NCBI RefSeq assembly: GCF_002310495.1
Contig: NZ_CP023344.1
Location: 3,675,501-3,739,500 of the forward strand
Reading direction: 5' to 3'
DNA from: Nibricoccus aquaticus
GTDB lineage: Bacteria > Verrucomicrobiota > Verrucomicrobiia > Opitutales > Opitutaceae
Length of the DNA stretch: 64,000 nucleotides
Under the pieces are notes generated by a model. It made no database searches. It saw nothing but the letters and a program-made list of their open reading frames with translations, and was not told the origin of the DNA. The stretch's first letter is position 1, and every line of letters starts with the position of its first letter. Below, one piece after another: positions 31,915 to 41,144 of the stretch. The position numbers and the translations under genes are program-made.

Positions 31915-33864
31915 CTACTCGGCCAATGCGTGCTGGAACTGCAGGGTGCTGAGGCGGCGGTAGAGGCCGTCGGGGTTTTGCGAAAGTTCTTCGTGCGTGC
32001 CGCGTTCGACCATGCGGCCCTGGTCGAGGACGACGATCTGGTCGGCGCGGCGGACCGTGGCGAGGCGGTGGGCGATCACGAAGGTGGTGCGGCCGCGCAT
32101 GAGGTGCTCGAGCGCGCTTTGCACAAGGCGTTCGCTTTCGCTGTCGAGCGAGCTGGTGGCTTCGTCGAGCACGAGGATGGCGGGGTCTTTCAGAATCGCG
32201 CGGGCGATGGCGACGCGCTGGCGCTGTCCGCCGGAGAGCTTGATGCCGCGGTCGCCGACGATCGTGTCGTAGCCTTCGGGAAAGCGGTCGATGAATTCCG
32301 CGGCGTTGGCCTGCTGCGCGGCGGCTTTGATTTCGTCGAGCGTGGCGCCGGGTTTGCCGTAGCGGATGTTTTCCGCGATCGAGCCGCCGAAGAGGAGCAC
32401 GTCTTGTGGCACGAGCGCCATCTGCTCGCGCAACGCAGTGAGGTCGAAGTCGTGCGCGTCGCGGCCATCGAATAAAACGCGTCCGTGCTCAGGCGCGTAG
32501 AAGCGATAGAGCAGGGCGGTGAGCGTGGATTTGCCCGCACCGCTCGGGCCGACGAGGGCGGTGACTTCGCCGGGACGCGCGTGCAGCGAGATGTCGGCGA
32601 GCACGGCGATTTCGGGGCGCGAGGGGTAACGGAAGGTGACGTTTTGGAGTTCTACTTCGCCACGGAGACGGGTGGGTGAGGCTGAGGCGGACGGAGGAGT
32701 TGAGAGTTGAGGGCTGAGGGTTGAGAGATCGGAAGGCGGAGACGAAGGATGGATCGGGCGATTTACGGTGATGGTCGCTGCGGTTTTCGGCGTTGTCGCA
32801 GCGGGCAACGCGACGGTGACTTCGGGTTGCTCGCGGAGGAGTTCGCGCACGCGCTGGCTGGCGCCGACGGTTTTCTGAATCTGGCTGTAGAGTTCCGCGG
32901 CCTGGCCCATCGCGCCGGCGACGAAGGTGCTGTAGAGCACGAAGCGCGTGAGCTCGCCGGCGGTGATCTGGCCGGATTGCAGCAGACCCGCGCCGAACCA
33001 GAGGACGATCACCATGCCGCCGAACATCGAAACGGTGAATACAGCGAAGAACGCCGCGCGCCAGCGGACGGCGGTGAGCGAAGTGGCGAGCGCGGCTTCG
33101 TTGGTGCGTTGGTAGCGGGCGAGCTCGAAGGTCTCGTTTGCGAAGGCCTTCACGCTGGCGATGCCTTGCAGCGTTTCCTCGACGATGGTGCCGGTCTCCG
33201 CGAGTCGGTCCTGCGCCTCGCGGGAGAGACGGCGGAGTTTGCGGCCAAACGTCACGGCGGCGGCGATGAGCAAGGGCACCGTGCAGAGCATCGCGAGCGT
33301 GAGTTTGCCCGAGGTGAGCGCGATGAGGACGAGTCCGCCGATGAGGAGCACGGTCTGGCGGCAGAGTTGGGGCACGGCGGAGATGAGGCCGGACTCGAGT
33401 TGCGCGATGTCGCCGGAGAGGCGGCTGGTGAGTTCACCGACGCGGCGGCGCGCGAAGAACTCCATCGGGAGTCCGATCATGCGGCCGTAGGTGTCGCGAC
33501 GAAGATCGGCGAGGGCGGTCTGGCCGACGCGGCCGAACGACATCGCGGCGCCGGCGGAGCCGAGGGCTTGCACGGCGATGGTGCCTGCGAGGATGGCGGC
33601 GATGCCGTTGAGCGTGAGCGAGCCGAGGACGGGCAAGGTAACGCCGGTGCTGTGCAGCGCGGCGTCGATCAAGCCACCGGCGAGGAGCGGGAAGCAAAGT
33701 CCGGCGACGCTGCCGACGAGGAGGCAGAGGAGTCCGAACACGAAGCGGCGGCGATAGGGCTTGAGGTAGCGGAGGATCTCGACGGTTTCGCGGAGAGCGG
33801 CGCGATCAATTTTGGTTTTGGGCGGATCGGGAAGGAGCGGAGACGATGAGTAGCGGCGGGACAC
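31915..33864 (-). CDS. ABC exporter, fused transmembrane and ATP-binding domains
   Basis: 649-aa half-transporter of the MsbA/BmrA type. N-terminal six-helix domain (RFVFGLLCLLVGSVAGLCFP; FFAVFTVSMFGGMVIVLWFG). The ATPase begins at about residue 400 with Walker A GPSGAGKSTLTA, signature LSGGQRQRVAIARA, Walker B ILVLDEATSSLDSE and the H-loop VIAHRLATV. The linker between the two domains (about residues 365-395, PSSPPSDLSTLSPQLSTPPS) is coded by a repetitive DNA phrase (32699-32727) that looks inserted. Substrate unknown. Confidence 0.93.
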   Translation of the reverse strand: MSRRYSSSPLLPDPPKTKIDRAALRETVEILRYLKPYRRRFVFGLLCLLVGSVAGLCFPLLAGGLIDAALHSTGVTLPVLGSLTLNGIAAILAGTIAVQALGSAGAAMSFGRVGQTALADLRRDTYGRMIGLPMEFFARRRVGELTSRLSGDIAQLESGLISAVPQLCRQTVLLIGGLVLIALTSGKLTLAMLCTVPLLIAAAVTFGRKLRRLSREAQDRLAETGTIVEETLQGIASVKAFANETFELARYQRTNEAALATSLTAVRWRAAFFAVFTVSMFGGMVIVLWFGAGLLQSGQITAGELTRFVLYSTFVAGAMGQAAELYSQIQKTVGASQRVRELLREQPEVTVALPAATTPKTAATITVNRPIHPSSPPSDLSTLSPQLSTPPSASASPTRLRGEVELQNVTFRYPSRPEIAVLADISLHARPGEVTALVGPSGAGKSTLTALLYRFYAPEHGRVLFDGRDAHDFDLTALREQMALVPQDVLLFGGSIAENIRYGKPGATLDEIKAAAQQANAAEFIDRFPEGYDTIVGDRGIKLSGGQRQRVAIARAILKDPAILVLDEATSSLDSESERLVQSALEHLMRGRTTFVIAHRLATVRRADQIVVLDQGRMVERGTHEELSQNPDGLYRRLSTLQFQHALAE

Positions 33865-34077
33865 GGCGGGGAATGTTCACGGCGGCGTGGTTTAGGCAAC
33901 CGGGCGCGCGAGGACGCTGCTAGGGAGTTGGTGAAATGCGGGGGGGGGGTGGAGGAGAGACCGTGGTGGCGCAAAGGCGATGGGCCTCTATCCGTAGAGT
34001 CTCCTGATATTCGAACCGTCTTTCCCGCCGTCACCAAGCGCGTTGATTGAGGTCTGTCTTCACGGCTTACTTTATTC

Positions 34078-34644
34078 ATGGAAAAACCTCTTCGTCCTTC
34101 TCTCAAAGCGAACGCCGATGTTGTGCGACCTGTGGTGCGCGCGGCCTCGGAAGCTATCTCTACAACGCCGCTCGTTTCAGGCGCGCTTAAAAATGCGGCA
34201 GCAAGCCAGTCGCTCACGACTGCGTCGGTTTCTTCAACCCGTCCTGCCCGGATTCTCGTGGCCGCGAAGTCACGTGAAGACGCGCTCGCGCAAGCCCGGC
34301 AGATCGCCGTGAAGTTCTCGCGCGAGCTTCAGCGCATAGATCTCCAGAAGGTGGAGTCGAAGTATCTTCGCGAGACCGAGAAGAACCTGCTCGCACTGTT
34401 CGATACGGCCAAGGAAAGCGGCGCCGTTTTGTTTTTCGATGAAGCGGACGCGCTTTTCGGCAAGCGCTCCGAGGTCAAAGATGCGCATGATCGCTACGCG
34501 AATCTGGAGACCTCGTACTTCCTGGAGCAGATCGAGAACTGTCCGGGAACGGTGATCATCGCGACCACGCAGCCTGCGCAGCTCGATCCTGAGTTGTTGC
34601 GCAAGTACGCGTTCGCAGAAGAGAGGCCGCGCGTGAAAGGTTAG
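34078..34644 (+). CDS. AAA+ ATPase-like protein without a Walker A
   Basis: 188 aa. The C-terminal two-thirds match a AAA+ core: VLFFDEADALFGKRSEVKDA (Walker B with the DE pair), YANLETSYFLEQIENC, and VIIATTQPAQLDPELLRKYA (sensor 1 and the Arg region). The part where the P-loop GxxGxGKT should lie reads RILVAAKSREDALAQARQIA, with no Gly-rich loop, yet the next segment (RIDLQKVESKYLRETEKNL) is normal. So nucleotide binding is probably lost. The N-terminal 60 residues are Ser/Ala/Val-rich and the C-terminus ends shortly after sensor 1. It may be a degenerate copy or a regulatory pseudo-ATPase. Confidence 0.6.
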   Translation: MEKPLRPSLKANADVVRPVVRAASEAISTTPLVSGALKNAAASQSLTTASVSSTRPARILVAAKSREDALAQARQIAVKFSRELQRIDLQKVESKYLRETEKNLLALFDTAKESGAVLFFDEADALFGKRSEVKDAHDRYANLETSYFLEQIENCPGTVIIATTQPAQLDPELLRKYAFAEERPRVKG

Positions 34645-34647
34645 TCG

Positions 34648-35223
34648 TCAAACCCTGAGCGAGCCGCGAAAGCCGCGACCGGCGTAGTAGGATTGGGCGC
34701 CGTTGTGGTAGATGAAGACGTGGCCGTAGCGGCGGTCGCCGAAGAGGGCGCCGCCGAGTTTACGGATGTCGGCGGGGGCTTTGATCCAGCTGGAGGATTT
34801 GGTGTCGAAGGTGCCGAGGGTCTGGAGGTGGCGGTATTGGTCGGCGTCGAGGAGCTCGATGCCCATGGCGGCGGCCAGATCGAGGGCGTTGTTTTTGGGC
34901 TTATGTTCTTTGCGTGAGTCGAGGCCCTCGCGGTCGTAGCAAACGCTGGTACGGCCTGAGGGGCTTTCCGGAGAGCAATCGACGAAGAGGAACTCGCAGG
35001 TCTTTTTATCGTGGCCGATCACGTCGGGTTGGCCGCCGGTGGATTCCATTTCGTGGAGCGACCAGAGTTTTTCAGGATGCGCTTCGAGGCGAGCCAGCAC
35101 GGCGGGCCATTTGAGGCCTGGGTGGCGGGCGGGGTTTTCCTCGAAGCGGGCGCTCAGGATGCCGAGCAGGTTTTCATGCTGCGCGGGCGATAGCGTTTTC
35201 TGGAGACTGCGGGGCTTTTTCAT
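34648..35223 (-). CDS. DUF4256-family protein
   Basis: 191 aa. Motifs LSPAQHENLLGILSARFEEN, EMESTGGQPDVIGHDKKTCE, DCSPESPSGRTSVCYDREGL and FDTKSSSWIKAPADIRKLGG match DUF4256, whose function is unknown; RYGHVFIYHNGAQSYYAGRG ends it. It is convergent with the AAA-like gene (stops 3 bp apart). Confidence 0.88.
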   Translation of the reverse strand: MKKPRSLQKTLSPAQHENLLGILSARFEENPARHPGLKWPAVLARLEAHPEKLWSLHEMESTGGQPDVIGHDKKTCEFLFVDCSPESPSGRTSVCYDREGLDSRKEHKPKNNALDLAAAMGIELLDADQYRHLQTLGTFDTKSSSWIKAPADIRKLGGALFGDRRYGHVFIYHNGAQSYYAGRGFRGSLRV

Positions 35224-35250
35224 CGGGGGTGCGGAGGAGGAGTTCTCCGC

Positions 35251-37194
35251 TCACAGGTGCTCTTCGTAGGTGATGTCGATCTTGGCGGCGAAGGCCTTTT
35301 TCTTGGAGGCACCTTGGAAGCGGATGCTGTGAGTGAGTTCGTCGTAAACGTATCCGTTCTCAGGATCGGCGGAGACTTCCTGGCCATCGACGAGGACGCG
35401 GAGGCTCTTTTTGTAGAAGCTGGCGGTGGGCGCGACGGGCTCGAGGGCGACGGCGACGGTGTCGGCGATGCGGTCGCCGAGGGCGGCGAGCGGGGCGGAG
35501 AAATCGCTTTCGATATTCAGCACAGTGCCGCCGGTGAGCTCGGCTGCGCGGCGGTGGGAGACGTTGCCGGGCGAGACGACGGCGTGCATCTCGAGTTTCC
35601 CGCGCTTGTTGCCTTTAACGATGATGAAGGGGCGGAGCACCCAGTAGTTGATGTAGCTGTCGAGCGTCTGGCGTTTCTGAGGGTTGCGCTCGTTATATTC
35701 GTTGAGGAGGTCGGGGAGTTTGCCGTCCTCGATCCACTCGGCCTGACGGGTTCCGGTGCCGGTGGGCTGTTCCTTCCAGACGGCGAGGCGGGTTTCTTCC
35801 TCGTCCATGAAGAAGACGACGATGGTGGTGGCGTCGGGGCGGAGGAAGGTGTGCTGCTTATTATAGAAGCCGGAGACGAAGTTGTAGACGGAGGTGAAGG
35901 CGGTGCGGTTGCTGTCACCGTTGGTGCCGACTTTCACGAGTTCGGCGAAGACGGGATCGGGGGTCTTGGGTGTGACCCAGGGCTGCGTGAGCGTGGGGAG
36001 TGTGACGAGGGTGCCGTTGCTGGCGACGCGCTTGGTGATCTGCTTGGGCTTGTCGCGGCGGTCGAGGACGGGGTTGCCGGCGGGATCGAGCTCCACGGAG
36101 CGGACTTCTTTGTAGTAACGCTGGTTGTCGGCACTGCGGCTGGAATCGGCGTTGACGAAATCGGTCGTGAGAACGCCGATACGGTAATCGAGGTCGCGCT
36201 CGCGGAAGAGCTGGCGGAAGCGGGTGAGGTTGGCGGCGATGCGGCTCTGGTGCTCCGCCATCGAGGGGGAGTTGTTGATGACGAAGACGAGATCGACCTC
36301 GCGGCTGCGGGAGCGGTCGGCGGTGAGGTGCTTCACGTTGCGGATGGGCTCGACTTTGACTGAGACGCTATTTTCCACGCCGAGGTGGGAGTTATTTTCG
36401 TCGAAGGTGTAGTACTTGAAACGCTCGTCGCCGATGAAGCCGGGGTTGGGCGCATAGCTGAGCTGGCCGGTGGTGCGGTCGAGCTTGGCGGTGCCGTTTT
36501 GCGCCTTGGCTTTGTCGTCGAGGACGTAGGCGATTTTCGCGTCGGTGATGCTGGTGCGGTCGGCATCGGTCATGAAGTCTTCATGGCTGGGGAGTTTTTT
36601 CGCGACCGGGGTGTTGGGGCGGGTCATGAGGGAAACTTCGCGGACGGTCATGGAGCGCTCGCGGTCGGCGCTGACCTCGAATTTGTCGAGGATGACGGGG
36701 GCGGTGGGTTTCACGTTGATCACGACGGTGCCTCTGAAGACGAGGCCGGAGGTTTCGTTGCGCACGGTGTAGGTGAAGGAGTCTTCGCCGACGAAGCCCT
36801 CGGGCGGTTGATAAGCGAAGTAGCCGAGGCGGGCGGTTTTGTTTTTGAAGAAGTCTTCATCGTCGCCGCCGGCGAGTCCTACGCGGCCGGACTGCGGTGG
36901 CGCGATGATGGTGTAGATGAGGTCGGTGCGCGTATCGGCGCTGAGGATCTGCGAGGCGACGGCGAGCTCGCCGGATGCGCCGGTTCCCTCGGTCTCGAAG
37001 GTCATGGGGGCGGCTGCGACGATCGTATTCGCGTCGGCGGGCGCGGTGGGGCTCGCGGCGGATGGCTCGCTGGCGGGAGCGGATGTTGGCGTGTCGGCTG
37101 CGAAGGCGGGGATGGCGACCGCAAGGCTTATGGTCAGGAGCAGGCAGAATGCTCGCGCGCAAGCGAAGGCGCGGGCGGTGATGACGAGATTCAT
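35251..37194 (-). CDS. Secreted VWA-like domain protein with Ig-like (cadherin-type) repeats
   Basis: 647 aa with signal peptide (CLLLTISLAVAIPAFA). Two Ig/cadherin-like modules carry GYFAYQPPEGFVGEDSFTYT and LSYAPNPGFIGDERFKYYTF. A von Willebrand A-like domain follows: VDLVFVINNSPSMAEHQSRI, where the first MIDAS position is Asn (NNSPS) rather than Asp, so metal use is uncertain; then DYRIGVLTTDFVNADSS and IVVFFMDEEETRLAV. The C-terminus is EKSLRVLVDGQEVSADPENG-like. Probably a surface or periplasmic binding protein. An alternative start at 37218 adds 8 residues. Confidence 0.72.
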   Translation of the reverse strand: MNLVITARAFACARAFCLLLTISLAVAIPAFAADTPTSAPASEPSAASPTAPADANTIVAAAPMTFETEGTGASGELAVASQILSADTRTDLIYTIIAPPQSGRVGLAGGDDEDFFKNKTARLGYFAYQPPEGFVGEDSFTYTVRNETSGLVFRGTVVINVKPTAPVILDKFEVSADRERSMTVREVSLMTRPNTPVAKKLPSHEDFMTDADRTSITDAKIAYVLDDKAKAQNGTAKLDRTTGQLSYAPNPGFIGDERFKYYTFDENNSHLGVENSVSVKVEPIRNVKHLTADRSRSREVDLVFVINNSPSMAEHQSRIAANLTRFRQLFRERDLDYRIGVLTTDFVNADSSRSADNQRYYKEVRSVELDPAGNPVLDRRDKPKQITKRVASNGTLVTLPTLTQPWVTPKTPDPVFAELVKVGTNGDSNRTAFTSVYNFVSGFYNKQHTFLRPDATTIVVFFMDEEETRLAVWKEQPTGTGTRQAEWIEDGKLPDLLNEYNERNPQKRQTLDSYINYWVLRPFIIVKGNKRGKLEMHAVVSPGNVSHRRAAELTGGTVLNIESDFSAPLAALGDRIADTVAVALEPVAPTASFYKKSLRVLVDGQEVSADPENGYVYDELTHSIRFQGASKKKAFAAKIDITYEEHL

Positions 37195-37338
37195 AGTGGT
37201 GAAGGCGATGCGGGACATAACGCCGGGAACCGTCAAGCAAAGTGCCGGGGCGGTTCCGGTGAGCGGTGGATTCACTGAATCAAATAGTCCGGAACAATCA
37301 TCACGAGTTGGTGAGCGACACCTAGCAATTCAGGGCTG

Positions 37339-37444
37339 GCGCTTATCTTGGCCAGAATTTCCGGCTAATTTTTAGCTTCTATCTTTGAAATGACAGCTAT
37401 TTTGGCCGCTGCATTTTCAGTGACGGCTAAAATGGCCAAGTGAC
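37339..37444. mobile_element. Orphan transposon-end-like sequence
   Basis: Read from 37444 leftward it starts TGTCACTTGGCC and carries repeated AT-core motifs: CATTTTAGCCG, GCGGCCAAAATAGC, GCTAAAAATTAGC, with TGTCA again near 37390. Such multi-site ends occur in IS21-like and Tn7/Tn402-like elements. No transposase is next to it, so it would be a remnant. This is by-eye inference. Confidence 0.4.
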
Positions 37445-37744
37445 AGATCATCGATTGGCGCATGCTATTGATTCGCTACGGTTAAACCTCACAAACCTCC
37501 GACGCCTTTATCACCCCGCCGATTTTCCGGTCAGTCAACGAGCGGCTTCGAATGTATCCACATACCGATTCTTCCCGGTGAACATAGACTGCATGCGGGC
37601 TGAGTCCGACGCCTTGGCCGATGAAGTCTGGGCGCCTGGTCTGGACTCCACCGCACTCCTTGTCCAATGCGGTCGATTGGCCTCTTTGGGTGATGGCAGG
37701 GCTGAACTTGCATGCCCAGATTTCTGCCTCACCCTGCCCAGCGG
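37445..37744. other. Gene-free stretch upstream of corA
   Basis: No gene is supported here. A GTG-started frame (37440-37748) exists but has no recognisable protein features. I see no riboswitch pattern I can name; the many small inverted motifs (for example TCAGTC / GACTGA-like pieces around 37530-37610) are not convincing. Confidence 0.5.
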
Positions 37745-38737
37745 ATGATCACCGTTCTCAGCAAATCTGGTAACAGGGTAGAGGTTCAAACCCTGGAGGC
37801 GAAAACGTATGATTGGTCCGACGTTCTCTGGATCGATCTACACGATCCCACACCGGATGAGACCAAGATGATTGAAAGCGCATTAGGCGTTGAGCTGCCG
37901 ACGCGAAAGGAAGCGCAGGAGATTGAGGTTTCGAGCCGCCTTTATACCGAAAACCGGACGCTGTTCATGACGGCGACCATCATGGTGCGTGCGGATAAAC
38001 CCGATCTGACGACTGCGGCGGTCACGTTCATTTACCGAAAGCAGCAGCTCATCACGTTGCGTTTTGATTCACCGATGCCTTTTAGGACCTTCGCGCAGAG
38101 GCTTGAGCGCAGCCGAGATGCATACCCGACTGCTCAAAAACTTCTGCTAGGTTTGTTCGACGAAATCGTGGATCGCATTGCTGATATACTGGAATTCGTC
38201 GCGACCGATCTAAATGACCTGTCGGCGACGATCTTCATGGAGGAACCGGCAGAGATCGGTACCGTGAACTACACCAGCCTGCTCAGTCGGATCGGGCGGA
38301 ATGGAGCCAGGACCGCAAATGCGCGGGAGAGCCTTGTCAGTCTGCAGCGTTTGCATGGGTTCTTCATCGAGATGTGCAGCAGTCAGCAAGGCGAGGAACT
38401 CGAAGAGAGCTGGCGAATTGCCGGAAAAGACGTCGCCGCTCTCGCAGACCATGCGACTTTCATCTCTGGCAAGGTGAGCTTTTTCCTGGATGCCACCTTG
38501 GGTCGCGTGAACAGCGAACAAAACACGATCAACAGCCAGCAGAACAAAATCATTAAGTTGTTCTCGGTGCTGGCGGTCGTACTGCTGCCGCCAACGCTCA
38601 TCGCGAGCATCTATGGGATGAATTTCCAGGTCATACCGGAGCTGAAATGGAAATTCGGTTATCCGTTTTCCTTGGCGCTTATGGTGGTTTCAGCGGTCGT
38701 TCCGTATCTTATCTTCAGGTACAAGCGCTGGCTTTGA
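37745..38737 (+). CDS. corA: CorA-family divalent metal ion channel
   Basis: Mg2+/Co2+ transporter, 330 aa from the ATG at 37745 (MITVLSKSGNRVEVQTLEAK). A long helical cytoplasmic funnel (RLERSRDAYPTAQKLLLGLF, NSEQNTINSQQNKIIKLFSV) leads to two C-terminal membrane helices with the pore motif YGMN (IASIYGMNFQVIPEL) and the basic end RYKRWL. It faces the antiporter gene on the other strand. Confidence 0.93.
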   Translation: MITVLSKSGNRVEVQTLEAKTYDWSDVLWIDLHDPTPDETKMIESALGVELPTRKEAQEIEVSSRLYTENRTLFMTATIMVRADKPDLTTAAVTFIYRKQQLITLRFDSPMPFRTFAQRLERSRDAYPTAQKLLLGLFDEIVDRIADILEFVATDLNDLSATIFMEEPAEIGTVNYTSLLSRIGRNGARTANARESLVSLQRLHGFFIEMCSSQQGEELEESWRIAGKDVAALADHATFISGKVSFFLDATLGRVNSEQNTINSQQNKIIKLFSVLAVVLLPPTLIASIYGMNFQVIPELKWKFGYPFSLALMVVSAVVPYLIFRYKRWL

Positions 38738-38855
38738 AGTCGTGCCGGCGCTGGTCACGCGGAAACGAAAGCCACTTGAGGACCCGGTGGAGTGTTGATC
38801 CAGCGTACGTATCTGGAGCCTCTCCCGAATATGCGTCCAGCACGAGCCATCGCCG

Positions 38856-40319
38856 CTATGCGGTCGAGGCCGGTGCGAACGATTCAACCAGCTTTTCGCG
38901 AATTTTGTCCTCGTCCGGTGCATGGGCAAGAACGGTGATCTGATCCCAGCCCTCCAGCCGTGTTTCCCCTTTTGGCAGGACGACAGTATCGCCGCGCGTG
39001 ATCAACGTGATGATGGCGCCTTCCGGAAGCCGTAGATCGCGTAGGCGCGGCCCGGGGGTGCCTTTGGGCCCGGGGAGATCCACGATGACCATGTCGTAGT
39101 CACTCTTCGCCATGGTGATCATCTCAAGATTGAACAACGCTTTCGGCCGGGCGGGCGCTGATAGTCCCAGCCACTTGGCGACAAGTCCGAGCGTCGAGCC
39201 CTGGATGATGATCGATAGAATGACTGCGAAGAACACGAGATTGAAGACCTCGTTGCCGATCGGAAGACCCGCCGCTGCGGGATAGGTAGCGAGTACGATC
39301 GGGACGGCACCGCGCAGGCCGGCCCACGCCGCGAACACTTTGTTGCGAAAGCCCAATCGCATCCCGATCGTTCCAATGAATACCGCGAGCGGGCGGCCGA
39401 CGAAAGTAAGTACGAGAAACAGCACTAGGCCTTCGAACCAGACATCGGCAAACTGCCGGGGGAATACGAGCAGGCCCATCAACACGAACATGCCGATGTT
39501 CACGATGGTGGAGAGTGCTTCGGAGAAATTTTGCACCCCTTGTTTGTGGACGAAAGAGCCGTTACCCAACACGAAGCCCGCCGTAAACACCGCCAGCATC
39601 CCGCTAGCCTGTGCCAGCTCAGTGAGCCCATAGGTCAGCATCACCACTCCGATGAACAAAACGTAGTAGTAACCGCGGTCCTGCGGAGTCAGCCAGTTGA
39701 ACAAGCGGATGATCACGCGGCCCGCGATGTATCCAATTACGGGCCCCGCTCCGAACTTCCAGAAGAAGAGCAGAACGGTCGACATCTGGAGTGACTCGCC
39801 GGACGCGAGGCCGGCGACCGCGACAGTCGTGAGCAAAATGGCCATGGGATCGTTCGCCGCGCTCTCAATCTCGACTGTGGACGAGAGTTTTTGGGGCAGC
39901 GACTGGCGGCGCAGGATCGAAAAAATCGCCGCGGCGTCAGTCGACGAAATGATGACGGACAGCAGCAGCGACAATTCCATCGACCAGCCTAATATCCACC
40001 TCAAGACGGCGAAGGTGGCCCCCGCTGTGAGCAGGACCCCCCATGTGGCGAGTCCGCTGGCGGGAAGCGCTACGGCTCTGAAATCCGCCCGCTTTGTCAT
40101 GAATCCGCCGTGGAATAGGATGAAAACTAACGCGAGGTTGGCGCATTGGTTCGTCAGCACCATGTCATCGAAATGCCAGAGCTTGAGCACATCGCTGCCG
40201 CAGACGATGCCCGTGCCCAGAGCGACAAGAATCACCGGCACGCTCCAACGCTCCAACCAGACAGAGGCAATCACGACGGCAACGAGCAAGGCCGGGAGAA
40301 TTAGGTACAGGGTAAGCAT
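38856..40319 (-). CDS. CPA-family K+/H+ antiporter (NhaP2/CvrA-like)
   Basis: 487 aa from the ATG at 40319 (MLTLYLILPALLVAVVIASV). About twelve membrane helices; the conserved transport motif is SSTDAAAIFSILRR and the nearby IESAANDPMAI (Asp pair of CPA1 type). The C-terminal soluble part (LRDLRLPEGAIITLITRGDT, LPKGETRLEGWDQITVLAHA) is an RCK_C-like regulatory domain. With corA and mscS it suggests an ion/osmotic stress set in this accessory region. Confidence 0.92.
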   Translation of the reverse strand: MLTLYLILPALLVAVVIASVWLERWSVPVILVALGTGIVCGSDVLKLWHFDDMVLTNQCANLALVFILFHGGFMTKRADFRAVALPASGLATWGVLLTAGATFAVLRWILGWSMELSLLLSVIISSTDAAAIFSILRRQSLPQKLSSTVEIESAANDPMAILLTTVAVAGLASGESLQMSTVLLFFWKFGAGPVIGYIAGRVIIRLFNWLTPQDRGYYYVLFIGVVMLTYGLTELAQASGMLAVFTAGFVLGNGSFVHKQGVQNFSEALSTIVNIGMFVLMGLLVFPRQFADVWFEGLVLFLVLTFVGRPLAVFIGTIGMRLGFRNKVFAAWAGLRGAVPIVLATYPAAAGLPIGNEVFNLVFFAVILSIIIQGSTLGLVAKWLGLSAPARPKALFNLEMITMAKSDYDMVIVDLPGPKGTPGPRLRDLRLPEGAIITLITRGDTVVLPKGETRLEGWDQITVLAHAPDEDKIREKLVESFAPASTA

Positions 40320-40478
40320 GTGTGACGTAGGTAGGAAGGAGTTCGCAGGCGACGACTGCAACCCCGGGAAACTACCTGTGAAGTTTAGCCTGCATCAGGA
40401 CTGCCGCGCTTTTGGTGTCTGTTTACGGATGAGCGATCCGCGGTGTCGTGAAGTGGGCGATACAGATCCAATCGGTGT

Positions 40479-40742
40479 CTAGATAGCCAACGCCACAAGA
40501 ATCAGTGCGATGGCAACAAGCGCGAAAATGCGAATGTACGGGGTTCGCGAACGGGAGTTTGGCTCCCTGCGCTGAAAGGTATGTTCGAAGTCATCACTTG
40601 TGGATGGATAAGGGTGAGGGGCTTTGTTACGTGTCCCCTGCGTCTCCGAGTTTTTTAGCAGACCGCCCGATCGGGGGTGAAGTTGGCCAGATCGTCGCAC
40701 ATCTTTTTGTGAGGAAGTATTTCGATAGAGATATAAGTTCAT
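40479..40742 (-). CDS. Possible small protein with C-terminal membrane segment
   Basis: 87 aa, MNLYLYRNTSSQKDVRRSGQ onward, ending in one hydrophobic segment (IRIFALVAIALILVALAI) preceded by a basic/Pro stretch. The only support is the tail anchor and an open frame; no family match. A longer reading (to 40838) is possible. It is 160 bp upstream of the antiporter gene on the same strand. Confidence 0.3.
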   Translation of the reverse strand: MNLYLYRNTSSQKDVRRSGQLHPRSGGLLKNSETQGTRNKAPHPYPSTSDDFEHTFQRREPNSRSRTPYIRIFALVAIALILVALAI

Positions 40743-41144
40743 GGGTTCAGGGTAGCAGCTGAAGCCTTTGGCGCATACTGCGGTCCGCGCAGCGTGGCCA
40801 TGCATGTCCCGCATGGGCCGGCCCGCCTGACGTGGCAACGCACCCTCAACTTCCCAGGCGGCATACGGGCGCTATGTCCCGCTACAGTCCTCGTTCGTGC
40901 TTTTGGTCAGAGTCATCAGACCTCAGCAATTTCCCGCCTTCGTTTTCCCAGCGCTCGATCGCTTTTAACTTCGTCGAAAGTGTATCGAGATGTGCGTCCG
41001 GCGATTTGAGCGTGGTCGAATGGGAAGTGCTTGAAACGTAATAGCGTGAATTCATCCCGACATAATACTGCGTACGGCGAGGCCGTGCCATTGCGTTGAA
41101 CGGATCGAACCTATGCGCGTTGCGCATGTGTGCGACTCCGTCCT
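40743..41144. other. Stretch without a supported gene
   Basis: Between the small tail-anchored ORF and the LysR gene stop. A frame on the minus strand (40882-41427) overlaps LysR and has no features of a real protein. No clear terminator hairpin after the LysR gene was found. Confidence 0.5.

Noticed and set aside
37440-37748. 102-aa frame upstream of corA
   Set aside because: GTG start, overlaps corA's start region, no recognisable motif; kept only as a gene-free stretch note.
37776-37800. T-loop-like GGTTCAAACC in corA
   Set aside because: Inside a clear coding frame; no tRNA cloverleaf.
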